Source of the DNA: Massilia aquatica | GTDB lineage: Bacteria > Pseudomonadota > Gammaproteobacteria > Burkholderiales > Burkholderiaceae_D | Assembly (NCBI RefSeq): GCF_011682045.1 | Contig: NZ_VVIW01000002.1 | Coordinates: forward strand, 558,001-622,000 | Length of the DNA stretch: 64,000 nucleotides | Reading direction: 5' to 3' | Part shown: positions 45,795 through 54,278 of the stretch, in pieces | Layout of the letters: each line of letters opens with the position of its first letter | Position numbering within the stretch: position 1 is the stretch's first letter | The notes under the pieces: model-generated | Told to the model about the DNA's origin: nothing | Seen by the model: only the letters and a program-made list of their open reading frames with translations | Databases searched by the model: none | Made by a program: the position numbers and the translations under genes

Positions 45795-45918
45795 GCAGGC
45801 AAGCATACAAGCTGGGATGGGGATTGTCCATCGGCAAGTGCCGCGCGCAGGCGGGTAGCGCTGCTGCATTCCTTGCTGGTACACTCGGAGTGTATGCTTA
45901 ACAGAAACTCAACTCACG

Positions 45919-46317
45919 ATGAAAACGTATCTTGGAAGTTGCCATTGCGGCGCGGTGCGCTTCGAGGCCGATATTGACCTGAGCCTGGAAACCTTGCGCT
46001 GCAACTGTTCGCTATGCAGGAAGAACCGCTGGTGGGCCGCGATCGTCAAACCCGAATCGTTCCGCCTGCTGTGCGGGGCGTCCGAGCTGGGCGACTACCA
46101 GTTTCACCGGCGCGTGGAGCGCCACCTGTTTTGCCGCCATTGCGGAGTGCGCCCGTTCAGCATCGGCCAGTCGCCGCGGCTCGGCAAGTTCTACGGCGTG
46201 AGCGTGGCCTGCCTGGACGGCGTGTCGGATGAAGAACTGTCGTGGGTGCCGGTGCGCTACGTGGACGGGCGCCACGACGAGTGGGACAAGCCGCCCGCCG
46301 AGACGGGCTACCTGTAG
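45919..46317 (+). CDS. GFA (CENP-V) family zinc protein
   Basis: A 132-residue protein of the GFA family, named for glutathione-dependent formaldehyde-activating enzyme. Zinc ligands are in GSCHCGAVRF, LRCNCSLCRKN and FCRHCGVRPF. Most members have no proven enzyme activity. It stands alone between divergent and convergent neighbours. Confidence 0.9.
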   Translation: MKTYLGSCHCGAVRFEADIDLSLETLRCNCSLCRKNRWWAAIVKPESFRLLCGASELGDYQFHRRVERHLFCRHCGVRPFSIGQSPRLGKFYGVSVACLDGVSDEELSWVPVRYVDGRHDEWDKPPAETGYL

Positions 46318-46320
46318 CGG

Positions 46321-46758
46321 TCAGCGGTGGCGAAACCCGCGTCCATGGCCGCGTCCGTGGCCGCCGTAGCCCCAGCCGCTCCCCACATGGGCACGCCCAT
46401 AGCCGTGATGGCCCCATGAGCGGCCGAAGCCGAAGCCCAGGCTCAGCGAAATCGGCGGATACCACAGCGGTTCCTCGATATACACCGGGGCCGGTACATA
46501 CACCGGCTGCTGCACGTAGACCGGCGCCTGCACCCAGACCGGCGGCGCGCTCACGCTGACCGGACGCGAGGAATATTCGACGCGCGCGCCGTTGGGCGAG
46601 GCCGCCGCCACCTTGTCGCCGGTGCCCGGCGCGACCGGGGTGACCGACACCACGCGCCACTGCGACGGATCGGACGGCTGCGCATAGCGGGGTTCGGATG
46701 GATAGGTGGCGCAACCGCCCAGGGCAACTAACGTTCCGATAATTAAGAGGTTTTTCAT
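46321..46758 (-). CDS. Gly/His-rich lipoprotein
   Basis: A 145-residue putative lipoprotein. The signal peptide ends in lipobox LGGC (Cys16). The centre has a Pro/Val/Tyr repeat (VYVQQPVYVPAPVYIEEP), and the end is rich in Gly, His and Arg (GHGRGHGRGFRHR), which could bind metals. Similar cell-envelope lipoproteins are common in betaproteobacteria, but their function is unknown. Confidence 0.75.
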   Translation of the reverse strand: MKNLLIIGTLVALGGCATYPSEPRYAQPSDPSQWRVVSVTPVAPGTGDKVAAASPNGARVEYSSRPVSVSAPPVWVQAPVYVQQPVYVPAPVYIEEPLWYPPISLSLGFGFGRSWGHHGYGRAHVGSGWGYGGHGRGHGRGFRHR

Positions 46759-46918
46759 GGCAAGGAATTCCTTATTCTGTTGCTATCACTATAGGCAAAC
46801 GGCATGCGCCGGCGCTGCTACTTACACGTTGTTACACTCATGATACGACACGAAACTTTTTTGTCATTGACAGTGCCGAACATGTACACTACGGAAATGT
46901 TTTTGCAACTAATATAAC

Positions 46919-49087
46919 GTGGAGCGCAATTTGCAGGATGACGAGCAGGGGCCGGGCCATTATCAGCTGAAGCGACTGTTGGGAGAGGGCGGATTCGGGC
47001 AAGTCTACGAAGCCTGGGACTCCAAACTCCAGCGTATTATCGCCATCAAGCGGCTCAAGCCGCAACTGCTTTCCTCGCGACCAGACAACCTGCTCGACGA
47101 GGCGCGTCTGGCCGCGTCCCTGCGCCATCCCGGCTTCGTGCGCATCTTCTCGATCGAGGGCGACGCCGCCGAGCAATCGATCGTCATGGAGTTCGTCGAC
47201 GGCTGCACCCTGCGCGAAGCCGGCAAGCAAGGTCCCATGCCCGAAGCGCAGGTGCTGGGCATCGTCGACCAGGTGGCGGACGCTATGTGCGAAGCCCACG
47301 ACGCCAAACTCATCCACGGCGACATCAAGCCGGCCAACCTGATGCTCGAACCGGGCGGTCAGGTGCGCATCATGGATTTTGGCCTGGCGCGCAAGATCGA
47401 CCCGCAGGCCACCGAATCGGTGGTGTTCGACCAGACCGAAGGCACCATCGCCTACCTGGCGCCGGAACTGATGATGGGCTCGACCCTGAGCCCGCAAAGC
47501 GATGTGTACGCGCTCGGCGTGGTGATGTACGAGCTGCTCACGGGCACCCGACCGTTTTCGCACTTGAGCGGGCTGGCGCTGGCCGCCGCCCATATCCAGT
47601 CATCCTCGAAGCTGTGGCCGTTCGCGCCGGACACCAGCCCGGCCGTGACCGCGCTGGTGCGCGCCATGACGTCGCGCCAGCCCGAGGAGCGGCTCGCCTC
47701 GATGCAGGCGGTGCGCGAAGCCGTGCGCGGCGTGCGCGAGGGCCCGGGCGTGCCGCCCACGCCGCCAGCGCTCACGCCAGCTACTGCGCGCGCGCCGTTC
47801 GACAAGAAGAAGGCGGCGCTCGCCATCGGCATCGGCGCGCTGGTGCTCGCGCTGGGCGGGGCGGTGGCGACCGGACGGGTGGGCGACTGGTACCAGCATA
47901 ACGATCCGTTCTTTTCCGAAGCGAAGGCGATGCAGGCTGGCCTGACGGCGCTCAAGACCTTCGAGCGGCCAGAAAGCCTCGATCTGGCGATCCGCAACTT
48001 CAATGCCATTCTTGAGCATGACCCCAAGCACGCCGCCGCTGCGGCGGGCTTGTCGTTCGCCTATTGCTTCAAGCAAAACTCTGAAAGCCGCGATAGCACA
48101 TGGCTGAGCCGTGCCGATGCCAGTGCCCAGTTGGCCCTTAAGCTCAACGCTCAACTGGCGCTGGGCTACGCTGCGCATGCGGCTGTACGTACCGGCCAGC
48201 GCAAGCTTCCCGAAGCGCTACTGCTTGCCGAGCAGGCACTGCGGCTCGACCCGCTTAACTGGTTTGCGCTGATTGCTAAAACTAACGCACTGACCCGTTC
48301 GCGGCGATTTTCCGAGGCTGAGCGCACCGTGCTGCATGCCATCAAGATTTATCCAGATGATCATGTGTTGCAAGACTTGCTGGGTACACTCTACTTCGAG
48401 CAGGGGCAACTCGAACCAGCCGAGCGGGCCTTCCGGCGCAGCATCGCATTGCAGCCGGACACGGTGAAATCCTATGCCAATCTGAGCTTCGTGCTGCAAC
48501 GCCAGAATCGCATCGACGAGAGTTTGCAAGTGTTGCAGCAAGGTCTACAAGTACGCCCGACGGGGCAGTTGTACACTAATCTTGGCAACGCCTTGTTCAA
48601 TCGTGGCGATTATGTTGCCGCGGCCGAGGCATTCGAGCGCGCCGTCGCACCGCCTCTCGGCACTAACTACGACTACCTTCGCTGGGCAAACCTGGCCGAT
48701 ACCCTGCGCTGGATCCCGGGGCGCCAGGAGGACTCGCGCAAAGCCTATCGTCGCGCGCTGGGCGTGCTTGAGTCCCTGATCGAACAGGTCCCGGGCGACG
48801 CTACCTTGCAGTCGCGCCGGGGGCTCTATGCGGCGCGCCTGGGTCAGCGTGCCGAGGCTGTCGAGTATACGCAGCGCGCCATCAAGCTGCTGCCGACCGA
48901 CCCGAATCTCCGTTTTCGCGCAGCCATGGCATACGAATTGCTTGGCGAACGGGACCGCGCACTTGCAGAACTGACACTGGCGCGCGACAAGGGTTATCCG
49001 GCACATCTGATCAATGCAGAACCGGACCTGATCGCGCTGCGGCGCGATTCACGGTATTTTTATTCCACAACAGAAAGCGATAAATGA
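46919..49087 (+). CDS. Membrane Ser/Thr protein kinase with TPR domain
   Basis: A 722-residue protein. The kinase domain spans ~15-270: Gly loop LGEGGFGQVY, K44 in AIKRL, catalytic loop HGDIKPAN (H133, D135), DFG at 153-155 and APE in YLAPELM. The HGD loop makes it a non-RD kinase. One membrane helix at ~300-317 is followed by about 400 residues of TPRs, presumably periplasmic. It starts at GTG 46919 without a clear ribosome site, so the true start is uncertain. Its stop overlaps the next gene by 4 bases. It may feed the FHA-type activator encoded convergently at 49719; that is inference. Confidence 0.88.
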   Translation: MERNLQDDEQGPGHYQLKRLLGEGGFGQVYEAWDSKLQRIIAIKRLKPQLLSSRPDNLLDEARLAASLRHPGFVRIFSIEGDAAEQSIVMEFVDGCTLREAGKQGPMPEAQVLGIVDQVADAMCEAHDAKLIHGDIKPANLMLEPGGQVRIMDFGLARKIDPQATESVVFDQTEGTIAYLAPELMMGSTLSPQSDVYALGVVMYELLTGTRPFSHLSGLALAAAHIQSSSKLWPFAPDTSPAVTALVRAMTSRQPEERLASMQAVREAVRGVREGPGVPPTPPALTPATARAPFDKKKAALAIGIGALVLALGGAVATGRVGDWYQHNDPFFSEAKAMQAGLTALKTFERPESLDLAIRNFNAILEHDPKHAAAAAGLSFAYCFKQNSESRDSTWLSRADASAQLALKLNAQLALGYAAHAAVRTGQRKLPEALLLAEQALRLDPLNWFALIAKTNALTRSRRFSEAERTVLHAIKIYPDDHVLQDLLGTLYFEQGQLEPAERAFRRSIALQPDTVKSYANLSFVLQRQNRIDESLQVLQQGLQVRPTGQLYTNLGNALFNRGDYVAAAEAFERAVAPPLGTNYDYLRWANLADTLRWIPGRQEDSRKAYRRALGVLESLIEQVPGDATLQSRRGLYAARLGQRAEAVEYTQRAIKLLPTDPNLRFRAAMAYELLGERDRALAELTLARDKGYPAHLINAEPDLIALRRDSRYFYSTTESDK

Positions 49088-49713
49088 TGAAGCCGACCTC
49101 GATGCTCCTGGAAGCAAATTTCGACATCAACCAGATTGGCGAAACGCTGGAATGGTCCTTCAGCCGCAAAGACGGCGCAGGCAATCCGCTCAAGGGCCGC
49201 TACGCCGGTTCCATCTATTTCACCGTCGGCGAAGAAGTGCACATCCGGGTGCGTGCGGGAGGTTATGAGAAGTTCGAATCATTCAAGGTGCTCGACTGCA
49301 CCCTGATTACCCGGCCGCAGATCGTTTCCATCGTGCCGGGCTCGCTGGCGACGTATGCAAAACCGTCGCCCTTCGACGGCACGGTAGGCGCATGCGTCGA
49401 GGTTGATCCTGCGCAGTTCGGTTCTGCCCATGGTGCCGAGAGCGAACAGGATGGACGCAAGTACCATACGATCGCGCGGAAGTGGAAAAACCACCTGACT
49501 GTCGCCGAGACCACTGGTCGCTGGGAAATCGCCTTCGTTCTCACCGTCGAGATCACGCGCCAGTCCGGCGAGCAGCAACAGCGCGTGTTCGTGTTCGACC
49601 CCGAAGGCGAGGTTGGCGCAGGCATCAATCCACCGATCTTTTGCGATCAGGACGACGGCGTCGCTTGCCAAAATATGCCCGAAGGCGAGGTCGGCGTCGG
49701 CTTGCCGACCTGA
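49084..49713 (+). CDS. Unknown protein coupled to the kinase gene
   Basis: A 209-residue protein whose ATG overlaps the kinase stop (ATGA), so both are made together. It looks beta-rich (GSIYFTVGEEVHIRVRAGG, WEIAFVLTVEITRQ), with no signal peptide or membrane helix, and ends in an acidic Gly/Val segment. I do not recognise a family. Candidate roles are kinase substrate, adaptor or effector. It converges on the sigma-54 activator gene with 5 bases between stops. Confidence 0.75.
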   Translation: MMKPTSMLLEANFDINQIGETLEWSFSRKDGAGNPLKGRYAGSIYFTVGEEVHIRVRAGGYEKFESFKVLDCTLITRPQIVSIVPGSLATYAKPSPFDGTVGACVEVDPAQFGSAHGAESEQDGRKYHTIARKWKNHLTVAETTGRWEIAFVLTVEITRQSGEQQQRVFVFDPEGEVGAGINPPIFCDQDDGVACQNMPEGEVGVGLPT

Positions 49714-49718
49714 GTTTC

Positions 49719-51266
49719 CTAGGCGGCGTCCAGCCCCAGCACCCGCAAATGGCGGCGCAGCGCTTCGCTCGGGGTTTTCAGGCGCGACGCGCAGCGCGCC
49801 AGGTCGCGGCCATGCGCGCTCAAGGCCGCGTCGAGTTCCTCGCGCGGAATCAGGGCCGCCGGGCGGATCGCCGGATGCGCCTCGATCAGCTTGTACAGCG
49901 AGGGCCGTGACAAGCCCAGCTGCTGGGCCGCGCCGCTGATCTGCCAGCCGTGTTCTTCCAGCGCGCCGAGCAGGTCGTCGTTGCTGACCTCGGCCAGTTT
50001 GCGGCGCGGCGCGCCATCCAGCGGCGCTTTCTGGCTGGCGCTGCGCGGCTGTTCGGCCGACATGGCGAACATGGCGCTGGCCGGGCGCGCTGTGGCCGGC
50101 GCGTGCACGTATTGCGACAACACCGGCCGTTCGCCCGCCTGCAAGGCCATCACCATCCGGCGCGCCACATTCGCCAACTGGCGGATATTGCCCGGCCAAT
50201 CGTAATTGCACATTTCACTGACCAGCGCCGGCGGAAACGCCGCCAGCTCGGCACTGTTCAACTCGCAACCTTTGAGCATGTGCAGCAGCAGTACGCCGAT
50301 ATCCTCGCGCCGCTCGCGCAGGGTCGGCACCCGGATCACGAACGCTTCCATGCGACGCAGCAGCGGCTGGTTGAAGCCGCGCGCGTCCAGGTCCTGGTCG
50401 GTGGCGGCGATCAGACGCGCCGTGGTGCGCGCATCGGCGCTGGCGCCGAGCGGGCGGTAGCAGCCCGTTTCCAGCACCCGCAGCAGCATCGGCTGCACCG
50501 AAGCCGGGGTGTCGCCCAATTCATCGAGAAACAAGGTGCCGCCATCGGCCTCGGCAAACAAACCCTGGCGCGGCGCCTGCGCGCCCGTGTAAGCACCCTT
50601 GACCGCGCCGAACAGGTCGGCCGCGGCCAGCGACTCGCTCAGGGTCGCCATGTTCACCGCGACCAGCGGATGGGCGCTGCGCTTGCTGGCCTGGTGGATG
50701 GCGCGCGCCGCCACATCCTTGCCGGTGCCGGTCTCGCCCAGCAGCAGCACGGCCAGGTCGGTCCCCGCCACCTGGCGGATCAGCTCGCGCGTGGCGATGG
50801 CGCCGCTGCTCACGCCCAGCAGGCCCGGGAACAGGTTGGGGCGCGGGAAGCTGGTCATCCAGTGCAGGCACAGCAGTACATGGCCGCCCAGGCCCAGCAC
50901 CACGCCGCCTCCGATCTCTTCACGTGTAAAGCGGCGCGTGCCGCTCAGCACCGCGCCGTTGACCTCGAGCGCCATGCGGCTGTCGGGCGCGGCCAGTTCG
51001 ACGCTATCGTCGCCCAGCCGGCGCACCATCAGCGGCGCGCGCGCGATCGCCCGGTGGCCGAGCGCGATGCCATCCTGGCCGGGGCGGAAGAACAGCGGCG
51101 TGTAGCGGCACACCTCGATCTCGCCTTCCTCGGCCGGGCCGATGAACTGCTCGCCGATGCGCTCCGTTTCCGGGTGCCACAGAATGGTCAGGCCCAGCAA
51201 GGCACTTGTGATGCCATTCTTTTGCGAGAATAGCTGGGTCGTCAGCGTGTTATCAACATCATTCAC
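49719..51266 (-). CDS. Sigma-54-dependent activator with FHA-like N-terminus
   Basis: A 515-residue enhancer-binding protein. I start at GTG 51266, which has GGAG six bases upstream; the frame itself opens at TTG 51323. Residues ~30-140 resemble an FHA domain (phosphothreonine binding). The AAA core has [10 protein letters not shown], the sigma-54 contact loop GAYTGA, and [11 protein letters not shown]. The C-terminus has a Fis-type helix-turn-helix ([20 protein letters not shown]). There is no receiver domain, so control may come from a Ser/Thr kinase. It is divergent from the gene at 51584, whose promoter it probably drives. Confidence 0.9.
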   Translation of the reverse strand: MNDVDNTLTTQLFSQKNGITSALLGLTILWHPETERIGEQFIGPAEEGEIEVCRYTPLFFRPGQDGIALGHRAIARAPLMVRRLGDDSVELAAPDSRMALEVNGAVLSGTRRFTREEIGGGVVLGLGGHVLLCLHWMTSFPRPNLFPGLLGVSSGAIATRELIRQVAGTDLAVLLLGETGTGKDVAARAIHQASKRSAHPLVAVNMATLSESLAAADLFGAVKGAYTGAQAPRQGLFAEADGGTLFLDELGDTPASVQPMLLRVLETGCYRPLGASADARTTARLIAATDQDLDARGFNQPLLRRMEAFVIRVPTLRERREDIGVLLLHMLKGCELNSAELAAFPPALVSEMCNYDWPGNIRQLANVARRMVMALQAGERPVLSQYVHAPATARPASAMFAMSAEQPRSASQKAPLDGAPRRKLAEVSNDDLLGALEEHGWQISGAAQQLGLSRPSLYKLIEAHPAIRPAALIPREELDAALSAHGRDLARCASRLKTPSEALRRHLRVLGLDAA

Positions 51267-51330
51267 CGGGGTCTCCGTGGCACAGCGTTTAATAGTTTGC
51301 CAATTATAAGGCAAGTACGACAATTGTTGA

Positions 51331-51458
51331 CATGTAAAGAGGGGTCCGCTTACACGTGTTTTACACGTCGCGTGTCAATTCCGCTTCGGGTGCTGGCATG
51401 TCAGCTTTCCGCCCGACATGTAAATGACGCTGCATTTACATGCTCGTTTACATCATTT
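51331..51458. promoter_or_regulatory. Cluster of CATGTAAA / TTTACATG boxes, probable activator sites
   Basis: At least four related boxes lie between the divergent genes: CATGTAAAG at 51331, a perfect 9-bp inverted pair (51417-51425 and 51434-51442, 8 bases apart), and TTTACAT and ATTTAC just after. TTACACGTG-type variants occur near 51350-51380. The inverted pair is about 65-90 bases upstream of the sigma-54 promoter, the usual enhancer range. The box at 51331 lies by the activator's own start region, allowing autoregulation. Confidence 0.6.
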
Positions 51459-51505
51459 ACCTAAAAACAAGACGCATTTGCCGCTGATTTTCACGCTTAT
51501 CAAGC

Positions 51506-51521
51506 TGGCACGCTAGTTGCT
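51506..51521 (+). promoter_or_regulatory. Sigma-54 promoter
   Basis: TGGCAC (51506-51511), a 5-base spacer and TTGCT (51517-51521) match the -24/-12 consensus almost perfectly, with GG and GC 10 bases apart. Transcription would start near 51532, giving a leader of about 50 bases before the ATG at 51584. Confidence 0.85.
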
Positions 51522-51583
51522 AAGTATCTATCGCGGCCTGTTCGGGCCGCAAGTAGCTAATGCTTGATAGAGAGTTGGGAAAC

Positions 51584-52408
51584 ATGGGTATCGTGATCGA
51601 AAGTTATGCATTCGTTGGCGTGGCAACCCGGGCAACCGGGCCGACGGCGCAGGTTTGGCTGCCGCCGGGCTTCACGCTCACCGGCGGCGGCGCCTACGAC
51701 ATGGGCCGCGGCACCTCGAACACGCTGACCGCCTGCTACCCGACCCGCAACCAGGCCGGCGTCTACACCGGCTGGGCGGCGGCCGGGCGCGACTTCGGCC
51801 TGGCCGATCCGGTGCCGCTGGCCGTGTACGCGGTCGGCATCCGCATCACCCGCGACGGCGAGCCGGTCACGGTCGAGCAGCAAGTGTTTTCGGCCACCAG
51901 CGCGCTGGTCTCGGACCCGGGCGTGAGCGTCAAGCTCGGCGCCGGCTGGATCGGCACCGGCGGCGGCGCCCAGGATAACTACGCCACGCCCGTCAACGGC
52001 AACATGCTCACCGCCAGCTACCCGCTGATCGGCGCCGACGGCAATATCTGCGGCTGGAGCGCCTCCGGACGCGAGCACGACGCCGTCGACCAGGCCCGCG
52101 TGACCGCCTTTGTGATCGGCATCCGTACCGGACCCGACGTGGCGCTCGCAGCGCGCATTGTCTCGAACACCAGCCTGCTGACCGGCTACCCGAGCGCGCT
52201 GGTGGCCGTCCCTCACGGCAATGCCGTGGTGGCCGGCGGCGGCGCCTTGGTCGGGGAGAGCGGGCGCAATTCCATGCTGAGCGCCTCATGCCCGATCATC
52301 AGCAGCCAGGACGGCCGCCTGACCGGCTGGTTCGCCGCCCGCAAAGTACAAAAATCGGCCCCGCCGAGTGGCATTACCGCCTATGGAGTCTTGCTTGAAG
52401 CTGCGTGA
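51584..52408 (+). CDS. Triple-repeat protein under a sigma-54 promoter
   Basis: A 274-residue protein made of three ~90-residue repeats. Each has a Gly-rich start (LTGGGAYD, GTGGGAQD, AGGGALVG), a middle 'L-A-PxxG' strand (NTLTACYP, NMLTASYP, SMLSASCP), a GW motif (YTGWAAAGRD, CGWSASGRE, LTGWFAARK) and a hydrophobic end (YAVGIRI, FVIGIRT, YGVLLEA). There is no signal peptide. The pattern resembles GGG/GW beta repeats of some adhesin-like proteins. I start at 51584 rather than the ATG at 51560. Function is unknown. Confidence 0.8.
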   Translation: MGIVIESYAFVGVATRATGPTAQVWLPPGFTLTGGGAYDMGRGTSNTLTACYPTRNQAGVYTGWAAAGRDFGLADPVPLAVYAVGIRITRDGEPVTVEQQVFSATSALVSDPGVSVKLGAGWIGTGGGAQDNYATPVNGNMLTASYPLIGADGNICGWSASGREHDAVDQARVTAFVIGIRTGPDVALAARIVSNTSLLTGYPSALVAVPHGNAVVAGGGALVGESGRNSMLSASCPIISSQDGRLTGWFAARKVQKSAPPSGITAYGVLLEAA

Positions 52409-52577
52409 CTGGATCCTGGTGCTGATGGCCGTGCTGGCGCTGGCGGCCGACCTGCCCGAGCGCGCCGCCATGTCCGGCAAGCAGCCCACAACCGCCCTGA
52501 CAACCGGGCCCGCGCCAGCGCAGCCGGCCCCGGTACCTTATAACCTCGATCGAACGAGGGATACCGCCAGACGATAG
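52383..52577 (+). CDS. Small protein with one hydrophobic segment
   Basis: A 64-residue frame starting inside the end of the triple-repeat gene. It has one hydrophobic stretch (DWILVLMAVLALAADL) and a Pro/Thr/Ala-rich tail. The overlap and the same strand suggest co-expression with the sigma-54 target. The start and coding status are uncertain. A terminator follows at 52626. Confidence 0.4.
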   Translation: MESCLKLRDWILVLMAVLALAADLPERAAMSGKQPTTALTTGPAPAQPAPVPYNLDRTRDTARR

Positions 52578-52625
52578 GCGGATGGCGTTCCACCACGCCC
52601 GCCGCCACTGATGTCGTCTTCTTTT

Positions 52626-52653
52626 AACGCGCACCAAGGTGCGCGTTTTTTTT
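52626..52653 (+). terminator. Intrinsic terminator
   Basis: A 10-bp stem (AACGCGCACC / GGTGCGCGTT) with a very short loop is followed by a run of eight T residues at 52646-52653. It ends the sigma-54-driven unit before the acetyltransferase gene. A TATAAT at 52671 may start the next one. Confidence 0.8.
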
Positions 52654-52703
52654 CGCCGTGCCGTGCCGCCTATAATCGGGTTTTCACCCCGACGGGAGCA
52701 AGC

Positions 52704-53252
52704 ATGTTCACCATTCGCCTCGCACGCATGTCCGAAAAACCGCTGCTGGAAGAGCTGATTGCGCGCTCGGGGATCGGCCTGGCCGACGGCTTTTACACGC
52801 CGCCGCAAGCCGCCGCCATCACGCGCGAGGTGTTCGGGGTGGACAGCGCCCTGGTCGAAGACGGCACCTATTTCGCCATCGAGGACGAGGGCAGGGTGGT
52901 GGCCTGCGGCGGCTGGAGCCGGCGCGCCACCGACTTTGGCGGCGATGGCGCCAAGCATGGCAACGACCGCCTGCTCGATCCGGCCACCGAGCCGGCCCGC
53001 ATCCGTGCCTTTTTCGTCGACCCGGCGATGGCGCGGCGCGGGCTGGGCAGCATGCTGCTGCGGCACTGCATCGATGCTGCCGCACAGGCCGGCTTTGGTT
53101 CGCTGGAACTGGTCTCGACCATGCCGGGCGAGCCCTTGTACCTGGCGCACGGTTTCGTGGCGATCGAACCGATCGCGCTGGCGCTGGCCGATGGCGTGGT
53201 GGTCAGGCTGACCCGCATGCGACGCAGCCTGGCACTCCAGCCTGGCTGCTGA
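52704..53252 (+). CDS. GNAT family N-acetyltransferase
   Basis: A 182-residue acetyltransferase. The ATG at 52704 has GGGAG upstream; the frame back to 52611 crosses the terminator and is rejected. The acetyl-CoA site is FFVDPAMARRGLGSMLL, and the C-terminal part reads LELVSTMPGEPLYLAHGF. The substrate is unknown. Confidence 0.88.
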   Translation: MFTIRLARMSEKPLLEELIARSGIGLADGFYTPPQAAAITREVFGVDSALVEDGTYFAIEDEGRVVACGGWSRRATDFGGDGAKHGNDRLLDPATEPARIRAFFVDPAMARRGLGSMLLRHCIDAAAQAGFGSLELVSTMPGEPLYLAHGFVAIEPIALALADGVVVRLTRMRRSLALQPGC

Positions 53253-53384
53253 CACGCCCGAACGCCTTCGGAATCCACTTGGCAGCGTGAAATTTGTATA
53301 AATTGAACAACAAATCATCGCGTGTGCAGCGGGCGCTGCTATATTGTCATTCTCGATAATTTTGTTATTAAATTAAGGCATTCC

Positions 53385-54254
53385 ATGAACAAATTCGCCG
53401 TAGGCGTGGTGATCGCGGCCACGCTGGCGTCACCGCTGCTGGCCCAGGCACAGGTGCGCGCTGACGCCAGCCTGAGCAATTTCTCGTACACCCTGGTTGA
53501 TTTGTTGCCCGACGATGGCATCGTGCCCTCGCTCACCATCGTCGTGCCCGCAGATTATGCCGGCGCCTCCCAGATTTCTGCCTACCTCAGGCAGTATGGC
53601 GACACGGTCCCATCGCTGGACGACAAACGTACCCAATATACCACCCGCTATAACCGCGACATCAATGCGCGTCTCGACACGGCTGCCGGCAAGTCAGGCG
53701 CCAGCGTGACCGGTACTGATTTCGCTTCACTGCAATTTCGCACCACGGTCTCGACCACCAGCTCCGTTGCCGGAACCCGGCAGACGTATGCGTCCGCCAG
53801 TGCCAACATTGTCGAGTTCGTGCTCTCGCCGGGCACCCAGGTCTCGTTCTTCGCCGACTTCAACGGCAGCGCGTCCGCGGCGAAGCCGGCAAGCAGTCTG
53901 TTTCGGGAAGATGCGCAAATCGATGGTTCTTTTTCTTTAGTCGGCTATGTGCAGGACCAGGTGATCGGCGGGGACTCGAAAACGATCAGGGTGAAAGCGG
54001 CGAACGGTTATTACGACGCAAGTCCTCCTCCCATTGCGTCGAGCAGTGAGCGTTTTTCGCTGACGTTCGATAACAACTCGGCGTTGTCATCGAATCTGAA
54101 CTTGAAGTTTTCCTTGACCTCGTCCGCGGACAGTCAGTACTACAGCATGCTGCCACTGCCGGTACCCGAGCCGGCCACCACGGCCATGCTGCTTGCCGGA
54201 CTGGGCCTGGTCGCGGGCGCAGCGCGCCGCCGCCGCAAGGTCCAGGGTAACTAA
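53385..54254 (+). CDS. PEP-CTERM sorted secreted protein 1
   Basis: A 289-residue exported protein. The ATG at 53385 has AAGG upstream and starts a signal peptide ending AQAQ. The C-terminus has the exosortase signal VPEPATTAMLLAGLGLVAG followed by Arg-rich residues, so it is probably processed by an exosortase and displayed or released with exopolysaccharide. Its N-terminal motif SNFSYTLVDLLPDDGI is shared with the next gene; the two are tandem paralogues 24 bases apart. Confidence 0.85.
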   Translation: MNKFAVGVVIAATLASPLLAQAQVRADASLSNFSYTLVDLLPDDGIVPSLTIVVPADYAGASQISAYLRQYGDTVPSLDDKRTQYTTRYNRDINARLDTAAGKSGASVTGTDFASLQFRTTVSTTSSVAGTRQTYASASANIVEFVLSPGTQVSFFADFNGSASAAKPASSLFREDAQIDGSFSLVGYVQDQVIGGDSKTIRVKAANGYYDASPPPIASSSERFSLTFDNNSALSSNLNLKFSLTSSADSQYYSMLPLPVPEPATTAMLLAGLGLVAGAARRRRKVQGN

Positions 54255-54278
54255 CTCATTATTCAACTCAGGATTTTT

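Noticed and set aside
52611-52703. Longer N-terminus for the acetyltransferase
   Set aside because: It would translate through an intrinsic terminator; the ATG at 52704 has a proper ribosome site.
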